Source: Paenibacillus sp. PvR098 (GTDB lineage: Bacteria; Bacillota; Bacilli; Paenibacillales; NBRC-103111). From it: a stretch of 64,000 nt of DNA. The stretch covers positions 2,485,001 through 2,549,000 of the forward strand of contig NZ_JAFIBU010000001.1 in the NCBI RefSeq assembly GCF_017833255.1, read 5' to 3'. The translations under genes and the position numbers were made by a program. Below the pieces are notes generated by a model. The model ran no database searches. It had not been told where the DNA came from and was given only the letters and a program-made list of their open reading frames with translations. Shown here in pieces: positions 17,692 through 25,908 of the stretch; positions within the stretch are counted from its first letter, which is position 1, and every line of letters begins with the position of its first letter.

Positions 17692-19029
17692 TTATTTGGG
17701 TAAAGCATACTTATAACCGAATAAATCCGTAATTTTAATCACACCGTCCTCTTCAACGGAAGCAATAATCCACTTCCCTTTCATGCGGTGAAGCCATTCC
17801 CTTGCTTTACTTAAGGCTTGGTCCCAGTGGAAGATGTGTTTATAATCCTTGTCATAACGTGAAACATTTAACATACTAAAGCTATTCTTCTCCACCAGTA
17901 CCATGTGGTGTAAAATCCACTCGAATTCGTTCGGGACAACAAGCCTAATTCCATCGTTACCTTTAACCGGAATGGGACGGGCAACTTTAACCGTTTGGGT
18001 TTCACTAATTCCTTCCTCCGATATCAAAGGAAACTGATAATAAAAAGTGAACTGCCCTGTCTCGTTAACGAGATCTACATCAGGAAGAAAATGATAGGCA
18101 GTCACGTCTATACGATCATTTTGATTCTGCAGCGCCTGGATCTCCCGGGCTGAAACCGCCGTCCTTCTCCGTTTGACATATTCGTTACGAACGAAACAAC
18201 GAGGCTCAAACTCATCCACCGTGTAATACGAGTTAAATGAACCTTCAATTTTACGCAGCCTTTCCTGCGTCACTTTCATCGAAAGCGGTGTGTTATCGCA
18301 TGCCAGCCATCTACGCCGTTTCTTTTCCGCTACGTAAGGCAAAGTTCCGCTTCCACAGTAAAAATCCGCTACCCAGTCGCCTTCCTTGGTCGCAATGTCT
18401 AAAATTCTTTCGACCAATTTCTCCGGTTTTTGCGAAGGGTAGCGGGTTTCCTCTTCTTCACCGTATTGATACCCTGTGATATCGTCCCAGACGGACGGCC
18501 AGTTGGTCGCAGTGTGCAACCGTTCCGCAAATCGGGCGGATTTGCTGTAAAACAAAACGGTCTCGTGTTGATAACCGACGGGAAAGCCCCATGGATTTTC
18601 CCAAGGGGTATCGCTATGTTTCCAGATGACCTCACACTGGAAATTTTCTCTGCCAAAAATCTCATCCAAAAGTACTTTTAAATGATGCCCGCAAACCATA
18701 TTGGTTTGAAGCACGAAGATTCCGTCTTCGCGCAAGAGCTGTTTGGCCAGCGTAATTCGTTTTCGATAATGATCCAGGTAAAGCTGCAGGTTAAAATAGT
18801 TATGAATAGTTTCGTGTTGTGACCACGGATAAATGTACTCAAGTCCAAATTCAGGCTGGGTTGCAGAAAATAGCAGGCCGGAGTTAAAGGGGCCGTCACA
18901 GTATACTAAATGAAAAAGCTCCTCATATCCCTTTTTCAACAGGGATTGCATGATTTCGATATTTTCGCCCTCTATTAAGGCGTTTTTATCTGTAGACATT
19001 TCAGGGACGAACAGCATGCGCACACTCAC
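17692..19029 (-). CDS. DNA methyltransferase-like protein with altered catalytic motif
   Basis: The protein has 445 residues. Motif order matches beta-class N6-adenine/N4-cytosine methyltransferases: catalytic motif IV early, then SQKPEKLVERIL at ~199, then the AdoMet motif I ADFYCGSGTLPYVA at ~221-234. The catalytic motif, normally (D/N/S)PPY, reads CDGPFNSG at residues 44-51, so both the second Pro position and the aromatic are changed (DGPF). A C-terminal ~190 residues has no counterpart I recognise. The start is one of several closely spaced GTG/ATG codons (19029, 19023, 19017). It is tightly packed in the signalling operon (6 and 18 base gaps) with no restriction gene nearby. A non-catalytic or non-DNA role is inference. 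Confidence 0.75.
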   Translation of the reverse strand: MSVRMLFVPEMSTDKNALIEGENIEIMQSLLKKGYEELFHLVYCDGPFNSGLLFSATQPEFGLEYIYPWSQHETIHNYFNLQLYLDHYRKRITLAKQLLREDGIFVLQTNMVCGHHLKVLLDEIFGRENFQCEVIWKHSDTPWENPWGFPVGYQHETVLFYSKSARFAERLHTATNWPSVWDDITGYQYGEEEETRYPSQKPEKLVERILDIATKEGDWVADFYCGSGTLPYVAEKKRRRWLACDNTPLSMKVTQERLRKIEGSFNSYYTVDEFEPRCFVRNEYVKRRRTAVSAREIQALQNQNDRIDVTAYHFLPDVDLVNETGQFTFYYQFPLISEEGISETQTVKVARPIPVKGNDGIRLVVPNEFEWILHHMVLVEKNSFSMLNVSRYDKDYKHIFHWDQALSKAREWLHRMKGKWIIASVEEDGVIKITDLFGYKYALPK

Positions 19030-19035
19030 ACCTTT

Positions 19036-20622
19036 CTAATTTCCAAGCTTGAACTTTGCCAAATGCTGCAATAACGATTTCGATATATCGGACAAATCGC
19101 TGGACTGGTTGTGCAGTGATTTAAACAAATCAGACAGTGTAATCGTAATTTCCGTTGTATTATTTGTTCGGTCCCTGGCGAGTTGACGCATATGATCCAA
19201 TCGGTCAAGAATTTCTTTTACCATGGCAGTATATTCTTGATTTTTGAGATGCCCCTCAATTAAATCGATAAAATAGAAAATCTCTTCAACGGATTCTCTG
19301 GCCTTGGAAGTAGTTTCCATCGAGATAGTAAACACCTTTTCGACAGATTGGTTTGCTTCAGTTTCCAGCAACACCGAAAGTCTCTGTGCTTTTGTTGCTT
19401 GATCATGCGTATCCGTTAATAATTGGTTCAAGGTATCTGTCATTTTATTTGTCGAAGCTGATAACTCACCAAGTTCACCGCCATCGGACACTGTGCTTTT
19501 TGCGGTCAAGTCGCCTAGCTCAAGCTGTTTGATTTGAACCATTATTTTCTGTATATCTTTGTAAATTTTGTTAAAGAAGCTGGCTGCAAACATAAACAGC
19601 GCAATCAATGAAACAAAACCGGACACGATCAATAGGAGCGAAAAATTCTTAAGCGGCGCACTGAGTTTTTTATAATCCAAAGCAATATAGATGACCTTTC
19701 CGTCATTCAATGGAAGGAACATTTTATAGAGGGATTGACCATTGATTTTTTGAATATACTTATGCTCTTCCTGTATTTCTCCTGTTTGGAGAAGTGCCAG
19801 ATCTTGATCGTTTCTAAATTTATATTCTCCGTAAACGACTTGTTTCAACGGAGGATATATGTCTTTTTCGAGAGACGGATTCGCAAACACTCGCGGGTCC
19901 AAGACAGCAATTTCTTTGGCATAGGGATTCTCTTCCAATACGCTAGCAATCCATGTGTCTGTACCAACCTTCTGAATAAAGTTATAAACTTCACTTGCTT
20001 CAATCGAGGTACTGATAATGTAGTCCGTACCGGGCGGATGATAATAGGTATATTTGAAAAATGCCGGTTTATCCGAATGAACAACGGCTTGGGCCGCAAA
20101 TAAAGTAAAGATTCCCTTACCCGTATAACTTACCGTTGGATCCTGTAAAACTTCGTCTTTCATGATTGCAGCGTACGAATTCATGATTTGCGCCCTTCCA
20201 ACGGTTTTCCAGCTGAAGCCGACATCTTTGGCATCCGTCGATTTGACATTCACGAAATCGTCACCCTGCGGCGCAATAATCGTAATTCCTGCTGTTTCCA
20301 TTTCATCTCGAAGCTGAAAAAGTTGTTCCGTGCTAATATTTTGATGGCTGCGCGCCTGTAATCGGTCAACGATACGCCTCACATGCAATTCCAATTTCAA
20401 GTCAATCTGATGCTCTATGTTTTTAGACGCCAAATCCGTCTCTGTGATGCCGTGTTCAATCGTCCCGGCGATCATGGATGCTTGCTGCATGGTATCCTCA
20501 TTGATTTTATTGTATAAAACGTATCCTTGAATCGCTCCAGAGACAACCGATATTAAGACGAGCAGAAGCAGCATTCTGGAAATAAATTGCTTTAGTAATG
20601 TTTTCTTCGTCTTCAATTTCAT
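19036..20622 (-). CDS. Two-TM extracellular sensor with HAMP domain and no catalytic output
   Basis: The protein has 528 residues; an ATG follows AAAGGA. Membrane segments lie at ~14-34 and ~328-350, bounding a ~290-residue extracellular part that may be a double Cache-type ligand domain (not certain). A HAMP domain (~350-402, QLELGDLTAKSTVSDGGELG) is followed by ~125 residues of coiled coil (QSVEKVFTISMETTSKARES...). There is no histidine kinase, GGDEF, phosphatase or chemoreceptor tip, so output must be through protein contact, most simply with the PP2C phosphatase or the ATPase of the same operon. It lies between the AMP-ligase and methyltransferase-like genes with 5-6 base gaps. Confidence 0.82.
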   Translation of the reverse strand: MKLKTKKTLLKQFISRMLLLLVLISVVSGAIQGYVLYNKINEDTMQQASMIAGTIEHGITETDLASKNIEHQIDLKLELHVRRIVDRLQARSHQNISTEQLFQLRDEMETAGITIIAPQGDDFVNVKSTDAKDVGFSWKTVGRAQIMNSYAAIMKDEVLQDPTVSYTGKGIFTLFAAQAVVHSDKPAFFKYTYYHPPGTDYIISTSIEASEVYNFIQKVGTDTWIASVLEENPYAKEIAVLDPRVFANPSLEKDIYPPLKQVVYGEYKFRNDQDLALLQTGEIQEEHKYIQKINGQSLYKMFLPLNDGKVIYIALDYKKLSAPLKNFSLLLIVSGFVSLIALFMFAASFFNKIYKDIQKIMVQIKQLELGDLTAKSTVSDGGELGELSASTNKMTDTLNQLLTDTHDQATKAQRLSVLLETEANQSVEKVFTISMETTSKARESVEEIFYFIDLIEGHLKNQEYTAMVKEILDRLDHMRQLARDRTNNTTEITITLSDLFKSLHNQSSDLSDISKSLLQHLAKFKLGN

Positions 20623-20627
20623 TTGCT

Positions 20628-22088
20628 TTATCCTTTCTTTGCTAAAAACATTTTCCGTAATGTGATTTTATCCGCTTTACCTTGCACGATGGGAATTTCA
20701 GATAATACCTCTATGGCATCGGGGACTTTATAACCTGCGATTCGGCCGGAACAAAACGGATATAGTTCCTTTACAGAGGTAGCGTCATGCAAAACAGTAA
20801 AAGCTACAACTTGCTCGCCATACACAGGATGCGGTGCGCCGAGTACAACCGCTTGTTTCACATTCGGGTGCTGAAGCAGGATATGTTCAACCTCCCCAGG
20901 CGCAACCTGTTGTCCCCCTTTTTTAATGAGATCCTTCTTCCGCCCGATGATTTCAAATTTGTTATCTTCGTTCATACGGACCAGGTCCCCCGTACGAAAC
21001 CATCCATCGAGGGTCCAGACCTGAGAAGTTAGGTCCTCACGCTTATAATAGCCCAAAAAGCCATGAGGAGTTCGAACGAGCAGTTCCCCGTCGAGGTCTA
21101 TTTTGTAATCTATTCCGCTGTAAAGGGACCATTGCGCCTTTTTACGCAAATCACAATCTAGAATGCCTCCATGTTCACTGCAGCCGTAAATCCCGCTGAT
21201 CCGGCATTTATCATTAAATGAAAATTGATTGGATATTTCTTCCGTGACGACTTCCCCGGCAAGACCGCAAAACTCCAGATTTGCTATCGTTACAGGCGCC
21301 ATTTGTTCCGCGAAGGGGTAAATGGCTTTCAAGATGGAGGGAGTCGTGAGCATTTTATTTATGTTCGAGTCCTTCATAAGTTTGACCATTAAAGGCAGTT
21401 CGAAAGAGTCAGGCAATATAATTTGCGCACCTTGTTTGAATCCTACGCTTATGATAGCTAACCCCATCACGGAGCTTGCAGGTGCTGTGACAAAAAGCCG
21501 ATCGCCTGCTCTCATATCGGAAGTGTCTTTGAAACACTGACCGAGCGCTTCAAGATTGCTCGTTTGTAACATGAGTCCCTTGGGTACTCCCGTGCTGCCT
21601 GAAGTGAAGCTGATAAAGTCGATTGGGGCAGCTTCGTCCGGTTTTTCCCTGCTCATATCTCCGATATTCCTTTCTTCCCATTGAAAGCTATCGTCCGACT
21701 TATAGAGCACGGTGTAATTGTCGCTGGATTTTGCCCATTCCTCGACTTCATGGGCAAACGGAAAACCGCCATGCGTTGTTATCGTAAAGACAATATGCGG
21801 ATCAAGGAAGCTCAGAATCTGCTTTAAATCATCGCTACGGTACGAGGAACTGATAGGAGAAACAACGCCTCCAAGTTTATTGATCGCCATGATTAGAGAG
21901 ACGTATGAGAATACATGGGGCACGAGCACCGCGACCCTTTTCCCGCGAATTTTCTTATTATGGAGAAGATCCACATAGGCATCCATTTGTTGTGTCAACT
22001 CCGCTGCATTATAGCTTCCCGTAAATGTGGTCAAAATCGTTTTTGAGCGATCCTGAGTTTGCATGTATCTATCGAAAAATGTGTTCAT
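20628..22088 (-). CDS. AMP-forming acyl/aryl ligase (ANL superfamily)
   Basis: The 486-residue enzyme has the full ANL set: P-loop FTSGSTGVPKGLM, A5-like GIYGCSEHGG, A7 WFRTGDLV, A8 GRKKDLIKKGGQQVAPGEVE and the C-terminal catalytic Lys region (VQGKADKITLRKM). It would adenylate a carboxylic acid and transfer it to a thiol. The start overlaps the acyl carrier protein stop by four bases, so the carrier is the likely acceptor. The substrate cannot be read from the sequence; benzoate, fatty and amino acids are all possible for such stand-alone enzymes. Confidence 0.88.
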   Translation of the reverse strand: MNTFFDRYMQTQDRSKTILTTFTGSYNAAELTQQMDAYVDLLHNKKIRGKRVAVLVPHVFSYVSLIMAINKLGGVVSPISSSYRSDDLKQILSFLDPHIVFTITTHGGFPFAHEVEEWAKSSDNYTVLYKSDDSFQWEERNIGDMSREKPDEAAPIDFISFTSGSTGVPKGLMLQTSNLEALGQCFKDTSDMRAGDRLFVTAPASSVMGLAIISVGFKQGAQIILPDSFELPLMVKLMKDSNINKMLTTPSILKAIYPFAEQMAPVTIANLEFCGLAGEVVTEEISNQFSFNDKCRISGIYGCSEHGGILDCDLRKKAQWSLYSGIDYKIDLDGELLVRTPHGFLGYYKREDLTSQVWTLDGWFRTGDLVRMNEDNKFEIIGRKKDLIKKGGQQVAPGEVEHILLQHPNVKQAVVLGAPHPVYGEQVVAFTVLHDATSVKELYPFCSGRIAGYKVPDAIEVLSEIPIVQGKADKITLRKMFLAKKG

Positions 22089-22321
22089 TTAATTTCCCCC
22101 CTATGCAGTGCCCGATAAAGATTGCCTACTGTCAGCAGGTCATCGGCACTTTCAATCACTTCGACCCCCACTTGGAATCGCACTGTAAGTTGTGTGAATA
22201 AATTGACCATTTGCAAGGAATCGATTCCCAAATCCTCCCTGAAGCGGGAACTTTCCCGTACATCTTCAAGCCGCACGTTAGTTATGTCTGAAACCAGTTG
22301 ACCGAACTGTTCAAATCTCAT
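22085..22321 (-). CDS. Acyl carrier protein
   Basis: The 78-residue protein has the phosphopantetheine attachment motif LGIDSLQMV with Ser35 and typical four-helix ACP spacing. GGAGGATG lies just upstream, and it overlaps genes on both sides by four bases (alpha/beta hydrolase upstream, AMP-ligase downstream), a classic coupled loading cassette. It is unlike a housekeeping AcpP, being less acidic and lacking fab neighbours. Confidence 0.9.
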   Translation of the reverse strand: MRFEQFGQLVSDITNVRLEDVRESSRFREDLGIDSLQMVNLFTQLTVRFQVGVEVIESADDLLTVGNLYRALHRGEIK

Positions 22322-23385
22322 TTTTCATCCTCCAAAAGCCACTTCCCGGAAATTTGTCGCAATGTTTCCAATTTAAAGTTACAGCAATGCCCCTCGTTGC
22401 TATATTCAATAAGCTGCTTTCCTTGGGGCAGCTTCTCATACAAGCGATAAATATCTTCATCTTTCACCATCACATCTTTATTCCCATGGAAAAGCAGCAC
22501 CGGTTTATCTGTTTTGAAATGTTCAAAATCGGGCAGGATGGTATCTGTCCCTTCCTCCAAAACATAAGACAACCGCTCGGTGAAATAATCCGGTAATTTC
22601 ACATCGTTTTGGCAAGCAGGACTCACGGAAACGACCCTGCTGACTTGGGGGTGGACACTGCCGTACACAGCCCAGGCTCCCCCGGAGCTTGTTCCGAATA
22701 AATTCACGGGAAGTTCAGGAAAACGCTCTGCAGTGAAATCGATCACTTGATTGACAAACCGATTCCATCTTGAGCGTGTAGCTTTATGTTCGTTACATAC
22801 GTAAGACTCCCCCTGTCCTGGACCATCAAAACTGACCGTCACAAGGTTCATCGCCGCAAAATCCATTTCGTAGGTAAACAATTCCTCTTTTGAAGAATCT
22901 ATAGGGTTAATAATGACAACGCATCCCCTCGGTTTCTCAGGGATACGAATTCTCCCGATACAATCCTTGCCCTCAACTTGAATAACATTGTGTAAGATTA
23001 TATCCGTTGAAATGACATCAGCCAGCGTAAACATTGCGATACAGCGAATAAACCAATTTCGCTTTTCATTACTAGTTTGTGGAAAAATCCATTGGATCAA
23101 ATTATAGTGCAGACCAGCTTTGCGGTAAAAATATTCCGCTTCTCGCCTAAACCCCTCCCCAAGTAAGGCATCTGCCTGTTGTTCATACTCCTGCGCAGTT
23201 TGATCCCAAAAGCATTTCCATTGCTCCAAACTTTTTAACTGTGTTCGAAATTGATTAACCTTCTCTCTTTCCAAGCCATGGGCAATCCAGCGGTCCCAAA
23301 ATCCCTCGAAAAGCAGGCTCGTCATCAACGTTTTTTGTACCGTATCTGTTACAATGAGATTATCCGACAGATTGCTTTTCAGCAT
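22318..23385 (-). CDS. Alpha/beta hydrolase (FrsA/DUF1100-like)
   Basis: From the ATG at 23385 (GGGGGAG upstream) the protein has 355 residues. An N-terminal helical region of ~120 residues precedes the hydrolase fold. The nucleophile elbow reads LFGTSSGGAW, the oxyanion strand region VSFDGPGQGESY, and the acid and His are probably in FHGNKDVMV and NEGHCC. This is the layout of FrsA-like and related esterases/C-C hydrolases. Next to ACP and the ligase, a thioesterase or acyl-transfer role is plausible, but inferred. The start lies inside the preceding ATPase gene (26-base overlap). Confidence 0.82.
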   Translation of the reverse strand: MLKSNLSDNLIVTDTVQKTLMTSLLFEGFWDRWIAHGLEREKVNQFRTQLKSLEQWKCFWDQTAQEYEQQADALLGEGFRREAEYFYRKAGLHYNLIQWIFPQTSNEKRNWFIRCIAMFTLADVISTDIILHNVIQVEGKDCIGRIRIPEKPRGCVVIINPIDSSKEELFTYEMDFAAMNLVTVSFDGPGQGESYVCNEHKATRSRWNRFVNQVIDFTAERFPELPVNLFGTSSGGAWAVYGSVHPQVSRVVSVSPACQNDVKLPDYFTERLSYVLEEGTDTILPDFEHFKTDKPVLLFHGNKDVMVKDEDIYRLYEKLPQGKQLIEYSNEGHCCNFKLETLRQISGKWLLEDEK

Positions 23386-24322
23386 TTTGTTCTCCCCCTT
23401 TTCGGTTAAAAACAAGTATTAGTGTAGAGCCCTCGTCGGGGACTGTTGATAGTAATACCTGATCCGTCATTTTCATCATTAACGTAAACCCTTGCCCAAG
23501 CGATTTTTTTGTGGAGTAACCCGCCATAAGGGTTGTATTTGGCAAAAGCTTGAGCGGAAATCCGGATCCTTTATCCTCAACCAGAACATGGATCTCCGTG
23601 TCAGTCGCAACAATGAACATTATTCCTTCTTTCGCATGCTTAAGGATGTTAGTTATCGCTTCGGAAATGACAAGAATCTGACTCATAACAACGGACTGGG
23701 AAAAGCCCAATTCAAGCAGATTCTGTTTTGCCAAATCTCTGGCTTTGGGTATATCGGAACGTTCCGTGATGGAGACTCTGCACAATAAGCTGCCCTGCTT
23801 GTATTCGTCCACCTCGGTTTTTCGAATAAGCAGAAATTTGCGCTGCGTCGCCGCGAAAATAACATCACGGTAGACCTGCCAAATTTCATCGTCTTCCGTC
23901 ACATGCGAAATTTCGGGACTTCTTCCCTCAGGTATATAACGGCCTATGTCCTGCTTAATTTCCTCATAAATCTCCAGCAAACAAACATGAAACTTATCCG
24001 GAAGACGCATTTCCTTTAGACTGAGGTAAACGTCGCCTGTCAACCACTCGACTAAACAAGAAGAGAGATATAATAAGTATTGCTGCTCATCGTTCGGATT
24101 ATTGGTAACAGAGTCGCTTGTAAAAGAAAGGTAGATTAGGGCACCGGCCTGCTTATTATCCATTTGAAGCTTCTGCCCCATGCGATTGGCGATCCACCCG
24201 ACCAATGCACGTCTTTGATTATCGTGAATGTTTTCTGTGGACAGAGGTGTAGGCAACTCCGCATCTAACCCTCGTCTTCCTCCATCGGAAAAACCCATTA
24301 ATTTGTTAAATATGGATTTCAC
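23360..24322 (-). CDS. GHKL ATPase/serine kinase of RsbT/RsbW type with unknown N-terminal domain
   Basis: The 320-residue protein starts with GTG; GGGGG is ten bases upstream. The C-terminal ~135 residues are an HATPase_c fold of the anti-sigma/RsbT family: N-box ISEAITNILKHA, G1 VEDKGSGFPL and G2 AGYSTKKSLGQGFTLMMKM. The N-terminal ~180 residues do not match a family I know. The kinase would phosphorylate one of the two STAS proteins in the operon; the conserved GLG-like S-L-G-Q-G loop resembles RsbT more than RsbW. Fusion to an extra N-domain suggests direct ligand or partner control. Confidence 0.82.
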   Translation of the reverse strand: MKSIFNKLMGFSDGGRRGLDAELPTPLSTENIHDNQRRALVGWIANRMGQKLQMDNKQAGALIYLSFTSDSVTNNPNDEQQYLLYLSSCLVEWLTGDVYLSLKEMRLPDKFHVCLLEIYEEIKQDIGRYIPEGRSPEISHVTEDDEIWQVYRDVIFAATQRKFLLIRKTEVDEYKQGSLLCRVSITERSDIPKARDLAKQNLLELGFSQSVVMSQILVISEAITNILKHAKEGIMFIVATDTEIHVLVEDKGSGFPLKLLPNTTLMAGYSTKKSLGQGFTLMMKMTDQVLLSTVPDEGSTLILVFNRKGGEQNAEKQSVG

Positions 24323-24338
24323 AAATCGGAAACCCCCT

Positions 24339-25058
24339 TTATAAAATGCCGAGGGGAGGCATAATCGTTACTTCATCTACCACTGCACCGCTAGGCTGAC
24401 ACAAAATATAAACCAGATGTTTAGCTATTGTCTGTGCGGGTATCATCTGCGATAGATCCGGTTTTTGTTCCATCTTGTCCCAAAATGAAGTATCTACTGC
24501 CCCGGGCAGCACAGCCGTAACCTGAATACCTTTATCTCTTAATTCTGCTTGCAATACTCTCGTGAGTCCTAAGACTCCAAATTTAGAAGCTGAGTAACCC
24601 CCGCATCCGGGCAGTGCCATCGTTCCTGCAATAGAGACGAGATTGATTATTTTCCCTTGTCTGTTTTGATTCATATGCCGGCCAAAGGATTGGCAGCAAA
24701 GAAACGTGCCTTTCAGGTTTACCGAAATCATTCGGTTGAAATCTTCTATGGACAGCGAAAGCAGGGAGTCGAAAGTACCTACTCCGGCACAATTGATCAG
24801 TGCGTCAATTCTTTTGAAATGCGATACCGCTTCTTTCGTAAATGTGTTTACAGACGTTTCATCGGATACATCCAAAGGTAATACTAATGTTCGCGAATTC
24901 ATTTGGTCGGTAACCGATTTTAAATCTTCTTCGTTTCTTGCCCCAAGAACAAGATTCGCCCCCAGTTGACTGAGTAAACCTGCCGTTTCTCTACCGATTC
25001 CACGGGAGGCCCCTGTAATGGCAATAGTTTTCCCTTTGAGTTGTTCAAAATCAATCAT
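24339..25058 (-). CDS. Short-chain dehydrogenase/reductase (sepiapterin-reductase-like by context)
   Basis: A classical SDR of 239 residues: NADP-binding TGASRGIG at 15-22, NCAG, catalytic Ser in SIAG, and YSASK. AGGAGA lies before the ATG. It starts two bases after the tandem PTPS gene and follows folE, the gene order expected for a tetrahydrobiopterin-type route (GTP cyclohydrolase I, PTPS, sepiapterin reductase). SDR sequences alone cannot fix the substrate, so pterin reduction is inference from context; an acyl-carrier ketoreductase role with the ACP is the main alternative. Confidence 0.82.
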   Translation of the reverse strand: MIDFEQLKGKTIAITGASRGIGRETAGLLSQLGANLVLGARNEEDLKSVTDQMNSRTLVLPLDVSDETSVNTFTKEAVSHFKRIDALINCAGVGTFDSLLSLSIEDFNRMISVNLKGTFLCCQSFGRHMNQNRQGKIINLVSIAGTMALPGCGGYSASKFGVLGLTRVLQAELRDKGIQVTAVLPGAVDTSFWDKMEQKPDLSQMIPAQTIAKHLVYILCQPSGAVVDEVTIMPPLGIL

Positions 25059-25060
25059 CT

Positions 25061-25876
25061 TTATTCTCCTGGTCCATAATATTCAAAATAATTTTTTTCG
25101 GTTTCCCAAAGTCCGATCTTATAAAGTTTAGGAAGATGCGGTTGCAGCATGTTATAAATGACCAGAGCAACGACTTCCGAAGTCGGATTCAACTCTTTAA
25201 ATTCATCTGTATCCAGGTTTAAATGTTTATGGTCGAACTTAGCAAGTACGACCCTCTCCACAATTTCATCCAGTTCAGCCAAATTCATAATCATTCCCGT
25301 GACGGGATCGGGTGTCCCTGTGACTGTTACGTCAAGGTAGTAATTATGGCCGTGTCCGTGGGGATTATTGCACTTGCCGAACAACTCGAGATTTTCTTCT
25401 GCCGTTAAATGATCGCTGTGTAAACGGTGTGCCGCGCAAAAGTGATACTTTCGAGTAAGCCGGGTCAATGAGCCCGCCTCCTTTTCCGAATATAAAAAGT
25501 CGTTTTCATGCAATCTAATCCGATGCAGTTCACATCCGTCAAACTGAGACTCAAGGGAAAACCAAATATACTCTACAAGGCTCTCCGTAGTCGGTATGTG
25601 AATTTGAAAATATGGGTGTTCGCGATCCAAAAATTTACCGTCGAGTTCCCGTTCGACAAACGAATTCACGATACGCTTAATGTCCGTTGTATTAACCACG
25701 ATGCCCGTGCTTTCGTTTAACAATCCTTTGGCCATAACTTCAAGTTTATAATCGTGTCCGTGTCCGCTTGGATTATTACAAAGCCCAAAAATTCGGCGAT
25801 TTTCTTCATCACTCCATTGCGGAACGCGATAAACATGGGTTGCGGAAAAATCGACTCTTCTTGATAAATAAAGCAT
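25061..25876 (-). CDS. Tandem 6-pyruvoyl-tetrahydropterin synthase/QueD-like protein
   Basis: From the ATG at 25876 (GGGGGA upstream) the protein has 271 residues holding two PTPS modules. Module 1 (~1-130): zinc His in SATH, catalytic-type Cys33 in LCNNPSGHGH, and Glu in LHEND. Module 2 (~140-271): CAAH, Cys169 in KCNNPHGHGH, and Glu in WETEKNYFEY. The Asp-His pair that activates catalysis is present in module 2 (FDHKHLN) but in module 1 reads LDGKFLD, so module 1 probably lacks full activity. The reaction would use the dihydroneopterin triphosphate made by FolE. No queE or queC is near, so a queuosine role is not indicated. Confidence 0.87.
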   Translation of the reverse strand: MLYLSRRVDFSATHVYRVPQWSDEENRRIFGLCNNPSGHGHDYKLEVMAKGLLNESTGIVVNTTDIKRIVNSFVERELDGKFLDREHPYFQIHIPTTESLVEYIWFSLESQFDGCELHRIRLHENDFLYSEKEAGSLTRLTRKYHFCAAHRLHSDHLTAEENLELFGKCNNPHGHGHNYYLDVTVTGTPDPVTGMIMNLAELDEIVERVVLAKFDHKHLNLDTDEFKELNPTSEVVALVIYNMLQPHLPKLYKIGLWETEKNYFEYYGPGE

Positions 25877-25908
25877 AATGGTGTCCCCCGCCTCTGTTAT
25901 TGAACGAT

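Noticed and set aside
17692..19029. Restriction-modification system
   Set aside because: No restriction gene nearby, catalytic motif altered, and gene is embedded in a signalling operon.
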